A stretch of DNA of 12,588 bases, taken from the NCBI GenBank assembly GCA_023457235.1, contig JAEWMK010000519.1:1-12588 (forward strand). Direction: 5' to 3'. This DNA comes from Bacillota bacterium (GTDB lineage Bacteria > Bacillota > Bacilli > Bacillales > Bacillaceae_J). The translations under genes were made by a program, and so were the position numbers. Shown piece by piece: positions 7,440-12,588 of the stretch. Numbering within the stretch: position 1 is the first letter of the stretch; each line of letters starts with the position of its first letter. The notes under the pieces were generated by a model. The model ran no database searches and was not told where the DNA came from. It saw only the letters and a program-made list of their open reading frames with translations.

Positions 7440-8075
7440 TCACCTTACAATATCAATTAAAGTTTTTTCACATAGTAACTCATTAATAAGATCAATTTCA
7501 AAATAATGATTATAGATCATATAATATAAGTTTGCGTCGAACTCTGCTCTCGGTATATTGGAGAAATTATCTCTTAAATCGCTTATTTTACATTTTCCAT
7601 TTTCCTTTATAAAATCATATATTTGCATTATAGTGCTTTGTTTAGTTGAGCGTTCATCAACTTTTCTTATTAAATCAAGGTTCTGTATTAAATATCCTTT
7701 ACGAATATCTGCTTCATTAACGACTTGGAATTCCCATCCTTTTGATTTACAATAGATTTTACCTACTTCAAACTTAACTTTATTTTCTTCATCATTTACT
7801 TTTTCTTCTGGTTTTACTTCGAATAAAATACTATGTTTATCCCTTGTTATAGCCAAGAAATCGGGAACATAATGATGTAATTTTCCCTTATATCTGTATT
7901 CTATTTTTCTAGGTTGTGATTGTATTTGCTCTATAGAAGGATCAAAATCTAAAACCTTAATAAAGTCTTTTTCTAAAAGACTCTCCCATGCGACCATTTC
8001 GTCACATTTTCTGCTAGGTGAAAATCCCCTAAAACTACCTTTTTTGGACGCTTTTATTTTCCGAGCTTGCTTCAT
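7440..8075 (-). CDS. tnsA: TnsA, restriction-like endonuclease subunit of the transposase
   Basis: About 211 residues, compared with 273 in Tn7. TnsA cuts the 5' ends of the transposon while TnsB cuts and joins the 3' ends, giving cut-and-paste rather than replicative transposition. The PD-(D/E)xK fold is readable: Glu31 in WESLLEKDF, Asp72 in HYVPDFLAI, then Glu86 and Lys88 in ILFEVKPEE, matching the Glu63/Asp114/Lys132 set of Tn7 TnsA. The C-terminal part (STKQSTIMQIYDFIKENGKC onward) looks like a winged-helix domain, as in the TnsA C-terminus that contacts TnsC. The frame opens at 8087, but the ATG at 8075 is preferred, as GGGTG stands five bases before it. It is the first gene of the leftward tns operon and faces away from the tniQ gene at 8143. 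The stop overlaps the ribosome site of tnsB. Confidence 0.92.
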   Translation of the reverse strand: MKQARKIKASKKGSFRGFSPSRKCDEMVAWESLLEKDFIKVLDFDPSIEQIQSQPRKIEYRYKGKLHHYVPDFLAITRDKHSILFEVKPEEKVNDEENKVKFEVGKIYCKSKGWEFQVVNEADIRKGYLIQNLDLIRKVDERSTKQSTIMQIYDFIKENGKCKISDLRDNFSNIPRAEFDANLYYMIYNHYFEIDLINELLCEKTLIDIVR

Positions 8076-8142
8076 AATATCACCCATATTTAGTATACCA
8101 AAATATATTAATGGACATTACTAAAAATGAGGTGAATGTTCG
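8076..8142. promoter_or_regulatory. Divergent control region between tnsA and first tniQ
   Basis: These 67 bases must hold the start signals for both directions. On the minus strand TGGTATACT (8100-8092) is a fair extended -10 for tnsA, with a weak -35, and would give a very short leader. On the plus strand GAGGTG (8129-8134) serves the TTG at 8143; an AT-rich stretch with TATATTAAT (around 8103-8111) could be its -10, but this is weak. The closeness suggests shared regulation. Confidence 0.35.
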
Positions 8143-9954
8143 TTGCTACTTTTTTATGTAAAGCCTAATAAGAATGAAAGCCTAACAGGGTTATTTTACA
8201 GAACTGCTAGAGAAAACCTTATGGATAATCTCGGATGGATAAAAGATAACTTTTTTGTATTTTCAGAATACAAACTAAGTGAGAACTCCATTAATTGGGG
8301 GGATCCAAAGGTTGTAGAGGATATATCTATGTTTTTAAAAATTGACTTAGAATTAGCCAAAAAAATGACTTTTTCTTATTTTTTAGATGTACATGATTTA
8401 AAGGTTGATAATAACAAAAATAAAATAAAATGTCCGTGGTTTTTATACCAAACAACAAAGGTTTGTCCAGAATGCCAATATGAAGACCCCTATCATCGAA
8501 TGGATTGGAGTTTTTCTTATAGTACAATATGTAGTAAACATAAGGTTTATTTAATTGATAAATGCCAGAACTGTAACCGAGATTTTACAATAAAAGCAGT
8601 TGTAAATGACAAATGTATTTGTGGAATGGCTGTTTCCGCATCAAAATCTAAAATTGCAAGAAATCCTCTTGTACTTGAATACCAAAAAGAAATTGATAAA
8701 TTCTTTTTTCAAGATAGGACTATGAATATTAATAGTTGGATAAGAAATTCCACTGTATTCTATAATGCTTTAGAGTTTTTAGCGACATGGTTACCACAAA
8801 CAATAAATAATGAGGATATTCTTACAATTGAGGATATTAAGTATAACGGAAATGTAATTGCTAGAACCCGTTTAAAAAAAACTAAAACATTAACTCAAGC
8901 AATTCCACTATACCTACATTCCTTTAAAATTTTAAAAGAATGGCCGGGTCAATTTTATAAATACATCAGTTTATTTAAAAATAGAGAAGATACTAATAAA
9001 TTTCGTATATTTATCGATGTACTTAATAAACTTATTGGAACAGACCTTGAGCCGCTATACACTGAGTTCATGAACTATTTACTCAAAGAGCAATTACTTG
9101 ATAATAATCTGGATCAATTTATTAGTTTAAAACAGGCATGCCTGCTTACCCAACTAAAAGAGGATACTATAAGAAAGAGTGACTTTATAAAGGTAAGTAA
9201 GTGTACCTTTAAAAACATTGAATTTTTCTTTGCCAGCAAAAATGACATTCAAGATTGGCAAGCCAAATATAAGGAAACAATCTCAAAAGAAGAGTTAAGA
9301 AAAATTTGGGGTACCAGCCCTAAAGCTACTTACAACATTCTTGCGAATAATGTATTAAATCCTGCTACTAATATTCAAATCGGTTCTGTGCAGAGATGGG
9401 AAATTCCTAGGAATACATTAGAAAAATTTAATTGTAAATTACAAGAGAAAACTTCTGAGATTAATGGGGCAAACATAATATTAAATAAAGCTTTTCAATG
9501 GGTTGGTGTACAACACTCGTATATTATCATTAAAGCGATGCTTGCAGGAATATTACCATTCCAATTATGTGGGGAAAAATTTGGAGACACAGTAATATCA
9601 AAGGATATTTTATTTAGAATTATTCGAAGGATAATTCTCGAAAGCGCAAATAGAAGTGGTAAGATACCTATTAAAGACGCAGCATTCCTATTAGGAGTTA
9701 AAAAACAAGATATAGAATATTGGATTAACACTAATCGTTTAGATGCAAAGAATAATATTGAGATTACATATAATTCTTTTAACAATTTCCAGTCAAAATA
9801 CTTTACAACATTTGAATTGTCGATGATAAGTAAATTAAGTAGCAAGTCAATTCTAACTAAATATTCAAACGGGAAGATTGTAGCTGTTTCAGGACCGAGA
9901 TTTAATGATGGTGAAAGAATTCTATTTACTAAAAGGGCATTAATGAATTTATGA
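8143..9954 (+). CDS. tniQ: TniQ/TnsD-family target selector 1, with helix-turn-helix array
   Basis: A 603-residue protein; Tn7 TnsD is 508. TniQ/TnsD proteins choose the target and recruit TnsC. The N-terminal TniQ domain has the usual opening (NESLTGLFYRTARENL) and zinc-ligand pairs VCPEC (Cys108, Cys111), CSKH (Cys130, His133), CQNC (141, 144) and CICG (158, 160). After a helical middle part, helix-turn-helix-like units appear at about 327-347 (ISLKQACLLTQLKEDTI), 380-405 (SKEELRKIWGTSPKATYNIL), 442-470, 507-535 (IPIKDAAFLLGVKKQDIEYW) and 553-580. Such a row could read a long DNA site, as TnsD does at attTn7. The start is a TTG with GAGGTG eight bases upstream; nearby ATG and GTG codons are out of frame. 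It is divergent from tnsA. Whether it is the chromosomal-site selector or a selector for mobile DNA cannot be told. Confidence 0.85.
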   Translation: MLLFYVKPNKNESLTGLFYRTARENLMDNLGWIKDNFFVFSEYKLSENSINWGDPKVVEDISMFLKIDLELAKKMTFSYFLDVHDLKVDNNKNKIKCPWFLYQTTKVCPECQYEDPYHRMDWSFSYSTICSKHKVYLIDKCQNCNRDFTIKAVVNDKCICGMAVSASKSKIARNPLVLEYQKEIDKFFFQDRTMNINSWIRNSTVFYNALEFLATWLPQTINNEDILTIEDIKYNGNVIARTRLKKTKTLTQAIPLYLHSFKILKEWPGQFYKYISLFKNREDTNKFRIFIDVLNKLIGTDLEPLYTEFMNYLLKEQLLDNNLDQFISLKQACLLTQLKEDTIRKSDFIKVSKCTFKNIEFFFASKNDIQDWQAKYKETISKEELRKIWGTSPKATYNILANNVLNPATNIQIGSVQRWEIPRNTLEKFNCKLQEKTSEINGANIILNKAFQWVGVQHSYIIIKAMLAGILPFQLCGEKFGDTVISKDILFRIIRRIILESANRSGKIPIKDAAFLLGVKKQDIEYWINTNRLDAKNNIEITYNSFNNFQSKYFTTFELSMISKLSSKSILTKYSNGKIVAVSGPRFNDGERILFTKRALMNL

Positions 9955-9998
9955 CGTATTAATTTCTTTTGTTGAACTAATTAAGGAGGTTCTAAATA

Positions 9999-10097
9999 TT
10001 GAATAGTCAAAAACCTTCATTTAATGCTTTTGACTATTCATTTTATATTTCAGATTTTATTTATTCTTCTTCCATAATTTATCATATAAATTCATAG
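9999..10097 (+). CDS. Possible 32-codon small ORF with perfect ribosome site
   Basis: AAGGAGG (9983-9989) is followed nine bases later by a TTG that opens 32 codons to the TAG at 10095-10097. The peptide would begin MNSQKPSFNAFDYSFY and be rich in Ser, Tyr and Phe. It lies between the two convergent tniQ genes, starting 45 bases past the first one. The start codon sits in the left arm of a 13-bp hairpin (10000-10040), which would hinder translation or be opened by it. No family is recognised and the composition is that of AT-rich intergenic DNA, so only the ribosome site supports it. Confidence 0.2.
   Translation: MNSQKPSFNAFDYSFYISDFIYSSSIIYHINS
10000..10044 (+). terminator. Hairpin terminator after first tniQ gene
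   Basis: TGAATAGTCAAAA (10000-10012) and TTTTGACTATTCA (10028-10040) form a perfect 13-bp stem with a 15-base loop, followed by TTTTATATTT. It stands 45 bases after the stop of the first tniQ gene in a convergent intergenic region. The stem is AT-rich and the loop is long, so efficiency may be moderate. The minus-strand side has no T-run, so it is not an obvious stop for the second tniQ gene. Confidence 0.6.
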
Positions 10098-10138
10098 GAA
10101 AAATAATCCCGTAAATGGAGGAAAGATGATGCAAATAA

Positions 10139-12328
10139 TCAAGTAAAATCCCCTTGCACTAGTCTACTTTCTAAAAATATTTGAACATCTTTTTGATTAA
10201 AAATATAAGGTAAGCCATTATCATTCTCATCTATTATTAAGGGCCTAATTCCCATTTGCTGTAATTCCTTCAATATATAAGGTTCTTTTAATTTAGTAAT
10301 AAGATTCAACTTACTTAACCAAGCATATTTTTTTTCAAAGTTTCTTAAATCCTCTACTTTGATAAAATTAGTATTAAAATTTGTTTCACTTTTTATAAAG
10401 CCTTTCTTAATCCAAGCATAAATTGCTGATTGGCCAATATTAAATTTCATTGCAGCTTCTTTTGCTGTCAAATAGATTTTTTGTTTATTATTTTTTAAGG
10501 CTCCTAATGCTATTTTTCTTTCAAACAAATAACCTTTTTGAGAAAGTTCTTTATTAACTGGCTCTACACCCATACTAAAAAGAGCCATCAACAATCTCAT
10601 CGGACTATATTCATTATTGAATTCTTTTACAAGTGCATTTAAACCGATATAGTTCTGTGAAAATTCATTTATAGACTGAGCAGTAATAAGTCTTTTTTCT
10701 ACTTTTAGGTATCCCTGACTAATCCAAATTTGTACCGTAGTATTGGTTACACCATAATTCTTTGCAAATTGATTTTGGGTCAAATTGCTCCCTGCAGGGA
10801 TTAAATCACCTTTAATAAAAGAAAACTTTTTTATACCACTTCCCGTTTTTATTGCATAAGGGATTATCTCTTTCTTTAATACCTTTTTAATTAATCCCAG
10901 TGTACCTATTCCGCAAATTTGAGAAGCCTTATCAAAGGTTACCATTTCAGTATCTAAGGGTACTAAATTAGCCGGCTTTGAATTTTTTTCAATCTTATAA
11001 AGCAAATCACTAATCGACTTGATTTCAATAATCCAATCCATCGATTTATTATTTATTGTTTTTTTTCTTTTTGCATTTATTATTTGATCTTTTATAAATT
11101 TATTGATGATAAAGTTTGAAACTCCTAATAGTTTTGCGCCCTCTTCCCTACTTACATATAGCTTGTTTATATCATCAATCTTTTTTATAAAGTTTTTTAA
11201 GCTTTTTCCATTTACCAATATTTGTGATTTCTCATTTCTTGATCTTACGATCCCTTCAATTTCTCCAGTATTGATTAATTTAACTATATTATTATAATCT
11301 GTTTTCAGCATAATCCTTGCTTGTTCACCACTAATATATTCAGATTTGTATCCAAATCTCTCCAATAATCCACCGTTCCACTCTTTATATAGATAGTTTT
11401 CAAACGCTGTTGTTAAGAAACTGTAAATATCATCATTAAAATAGGAAAACGTATGTCTGTATAAGTTCCCAAATTCCTTTTTTACACCAGTAAAATTATT
11501 ATTTTTTGGTATTTTTCTAAAATCATCCAAAAATTCATAATAACCCAATGGCCAATTAAGAAATATATTGATCACTTTATTGAAAATATTATGAAGATCG
11601 CTTAAAGGTAAATCTCTAATAAACCTTTTATGATTAACTTCAAAGTATCTTACGATGTTTAAGGAGAAAAAGTCCATTATAAATAATATGTGTAATAAGG
11701 GTAATCTGCTAAATGGATTTATTTCACTTTTTACATTACCCAATTTATTATTTACTTTTTTGGCAATCAGAGAAGATAGTAGAGTATCCGCATCTTTAAC
11801 ATGTGTGGTAAGAACTTTTGTCAAATCAAAACCGCATTTACATTGATTCACACTAGAACCTCGATTAAAATGCTTTAAATAACTATTACAATTAGGGCAT
11901 CTTTCAATTAATAATATTTTATGTACAGGACAACACGTCATAAACGTTATGTCCCAACTTTTTCTTAAATAAGGACTTGATTTAAGACATTCTGGACACA
12001 CCTTTGTTCTATTTGTATTTATACCTCTAACCAAGGCGTTATTGACCTCTTTAGGATAAATATCTTGAAACTTTCCTATTTCATTAAAAAAACTTAAAGA
12101 AAGTAATACTTCTTTTTCGTTTTCCGTGTAAAAAGCAAGCCTATCTATATTTAAACCATTATAGTCTTTAATAAACAATAATTTTGAGGTAATATCTGTT
12201 GTTAAAATTCCTACGTTATCATATATCCAAGCTGTTGTTGAATAATCATTTTGCTCGGTTAACCTTAATATATATCCCCTTAGACTCTCATCTGGGTATG
12301 GTTTTGGTCTAAAAAGTAGTTTATCCAA
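10139..12328 (-). CDS. tniQ: TniQ/TnsD-family target selector 2, long helix-turn-helix array
   Basis: A 729-residue protein, much longer than TnsD of Tn7 (508). The N-terminal TniQ domain starts LLFRPKPYPDESLRGYILR and has zinc-ligand pairs VCPEC (Cys111, Cys114), CCPVH (Cys132/133, His136), CPNC (144, 147) and CKCG (163, 165). The C-terminal ~400 residues hold about seven short helix-turn-helix-like units, near 331-355 (ISGEQARIMLKTDYNNIVK), 391-415 (VSREEGAKLLGVSNFIINK), 462-488, 515-541 (LTQNQFAKNYGVTNTTVQIW), 561-590, 618-645 (LTAKEAAMKFNIGQSAIYAW) and 672-697. Units ending ALFSMGVEP and ELQQMGIRP appear to alternate with MerR-like ones. A long, specific target site is inferred. The frame begins with a GTG at 12358, but the TTG at 12328 has AAAGGG eight bases upstream and starts at the family's conserved N-terminus, so it is preferred. 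A 42-bp palindrome lies just upstream. Confidence 0.85.
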   Translation of the reverse strand: MDKLLFRPKPYPDESLRGYILRLTEQNDYSTTAWIYDNVGILTTDITSKLLFIKDYNGLNIDRLAFYTENEKEVLLSLSFFNEIGKFQDIYPKEVNNALVRGINTNRTKVCPECLKSSPYLRKSWDITFMTCCPVHKILLIERCPNCNSYLKHFNRGSSVNQCKCGFDLTKVLTTHVKDADTLLSSLIAKKVNNKLGNVKSEINPFSRLPLLHILFIMDFFSLNIVRYFEVNHKRFIRDLPLSDLHNIFNKVINIFLNWPLGYYEFLDDFRKIPKNNNFTGVKKEFGNLYRHTFSYFNDDIYSFLTTAFENYLYKEWNGGLLERFGYKSEYISGEQARIMLKTDYNNIVKLINTGEIEGIVRSRNEKSQILVNGKSLKNFIKKIDDINKLYVSREEGAKLLGVSNFIINKFIKDQIINAKRKKTINNKSMDWIIEIKSISDLLYKIEKNSKPANLVPLDTEMVTFDKASQICGIGTLGLIKKVLKKEIIPYAIKTGSGIKKFSFIKGDLIPAGSNLTQNQFAKNYGVTNTTVQIWISQGYLKVEKRLITAQSINEFSQNYIGLNALVKEFNNEYSPMRLLMALFSMGVEPVNKELSQKGYLFERKIALGALKNNKQKIYLTAKEAAMKFNIGQSAIYAWIKKGFIKSETNFNTNFIKVEDLRNFEKKYAWLSKLNLITKLKEPYILKELQQMGIRPLIIDENDNGLPYIFNQKDVQIFLESRLVQGDFT

Positions 12329-12344
12329 AATAAAAACCCTTTCT

Positions 12345-12386
12345 AAAACTATTGCCACAATAATAAATTATTGTGGCAATAGTTTT
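12345..12386. repeat. Perfect 42-bp palindrome upstream of second tniQ gene
   Basis: Left arm AAAACTATTGCCACAATAAT (12345-12364) and right arm ATTATTGTGGCAATAGTTTT (12367-12386) are exact reverse complements with a two-base AA spacer. The palindrome ends four bases before the AGAAAGGG ribosome site of the tniQ start at 12328. It could be an operator, a leader hairpin, a bidirectional terminator (an oligo-T lies at each 3' side) or the joined ends of a small element. Confidence 0.85.
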
Positions 12387-12421
12387 TGTTCATACTTTAA
12401 ACTTAAAATGCGAAAATCCAT

Positions 12422-12487
12422 TCCGGAGAATTATGAAAAATCAGTCCGGAGAATTATGAAAAAAATCCGGGTAATTATGAAAAATCA
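12422..12487. repeat. Three tandem ~22-bp repeats, possible transposase-binding sites
   Basis: Unit 1 (12422-12443) is TCCGGAGAATTATGAAAAAT then CA; unit 2 (12445-12465) shares its first 19 bases exactly; unit 3 (12466-12487) has TCCGGGTAATTATGAAAAAT then CA. Unit starts are 23 and 21 bases apart, about two helix turns. A weaker related stretch precedes at about 12403-12421 (TTAAAATGCGAAAATCCAT). Closely packed ~22-bp sites are typical of TnsB-type and IS21-type element ends. Confidence 0.75.
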
Positions 12488-12492
12488 CACTT

Positions 12493-12588
12493 TTAAACAG
12501 CCTCATTTGTCCATTCTTTCTCATCATGCACGAACAGAATTCCAAGTTCATGATGCTCACCGTCGTAAAGTGCCCTTTGAGCAAAACG
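12493..12588 (-). CDS. C-terminal end of a leftward gene, possibly a transposase
   Basis: The minus strand is open from the window edge to a TAA at 12495-12493, giving the last 31 residues, which include ALYDGEHHELGILFV and end DEKEWTNEAV. It is more GC-rich and charged than the neighbouring AT-rich intergenic DNA and reads like real protein. I do not recognise the family from so short a tail. The place five bases from a row of end-like repeats suggests the transposase of an insertion sequence that continues to the right. Confidence 0.5.
   Translation of the reverse strand, partial: RFAQRALYDGEHHELGILFVHDEKEWTNEAV

Larger units (their letters stand above)
3773..12358. mobile_element. Tn7-like transposon core: tnsA, tnsB, tnsC, TnsC-like gene, two tniQ genes
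   Basis: The interval covers the recognisable gene set, not proven ends. TnsA plus TnsB give cut-and-paste chemistry, TnsC is the AAA+ link to the target, and two TniQ/TnsD-family proteins are probable target selectors. No 5'-TGT end with repeated TnsB-type sites is visible between the Rieske pseudogene terminator and 3773, so the left end may lie farther left or be lost. On the right, a palindrome (12345-12386) and tandem 22-bp repeats (12422-12487) follow, but these may belong to another element. No cas gene or CRISPR was seen, so this is not a recognisable CAST within the window. Confidence 0.85.
12387..12588. mobile_element. Probable terminus of another mobile element, cut by window edge
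   Basis: A leftward gene tail (stop at 12493) lies only five bases from three tandem 22-bp repeats (12422-12487), and a 5'-TGTT stands at 12387 directly after the palindrome. A gene abutting repeated end sequences with a TG terminus is the usual layout of insertion sequences whose transposase binds several sites, such as IS21, IS481 or Mu-like types. Family and exact end are inferred; the repeats could instead be end sites of the Tn7-like element. Confidence 0.4.

Noticed and set aside
9495..9845. 116-codon minus-strand frame inside the first tniQ gene
   Set aside because: It is antisense to the helix-turn-helix array, with no ribosome site or independent protein features.
10126..10146. Six-codon ATG frame after GGAGG at the 3' edge of the second tniQ gene
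   Set aside because: It is too short to separate from chance and runs into the convergent gene.
12329..12358. GTG at 12358 as start of the second tniQ gene
   Set aside because: It lies inside the palindrome without a ribosome site; the TTG at 12328 has one and fits the conserved TniQ N-terminus.
12422..12487. CRISPR array
   Set aside because: The repeats follow each other with almost no spacers, there are only three, and no cas gene is present.

Overview
The window comes from a low-GC Gram-positive bacterium, most likely a Bacillaceae member (Bacillus or a close genus). The signs are AT-rich sequence, strong AAGGAGG-type ribosome binding sites, TTG and GTG starts, and an OmpR/PhoB-type regulator of Bacillus style. 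No rRNA, tRNA or CRISPR array was recognised.

The left third (1-3750) looks like host or cargo DNA with cell-envelope genes. It holds the first six codons of a leftward gene, a polytopic membrane protein with a Gly/Met-rich stretch, a Tat-exported Rieske iron-sulfur lipoprotein, an OmpR/PhoB-type response regulator with no kinase beside it, and a membrane-anchored protein of unknown function. The Rieske gene and its terminator are repeated at 3238-3745 as a decayed copy with frameshifts, no start and a lost cysteine.

The rest (3773-12358) is the core of a Tn7-like transposon. A leftward operon encodes TnsA (endonuclease), TnsB (DDE transposase), TnsC (AAA+ regulator) and a fourth protein. 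That fourth protein resembles the ATPase core of TnsC but has no Walker A motif and lacks the Walker B glutamate. Upstream of tnsA lie two long TniQ/TnsD-family genes, one divergent from tnsA and one convergent with the first. Each encodes an N-terminal TniQ zinc-binding domain followed by a chain of about five to seven helix-turn-helix-like units. The set suggests cut-and-paste transposition (TnsA+TnsB) with two alternative target selectors feeding one TnsC, and possibly a modulating TnsC paralogue. No Cas genes or CRISPR repeats are present, so the targeting is probably protein-guided.

The right edge (12345-12588) carries a perfect 42-bp palindrome just upstream of the second tniQ gene, then three tandem ~22-bp repeats, then the C-terminal end of a leftward gene. 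This looks like the terminus of a second mobile element beside or inside the Tn7-like element, though the repeats could instead be TnsB-binding sites of the Tn7-like right end. Neither end of the Tn7-like element could be fixed with confidence.
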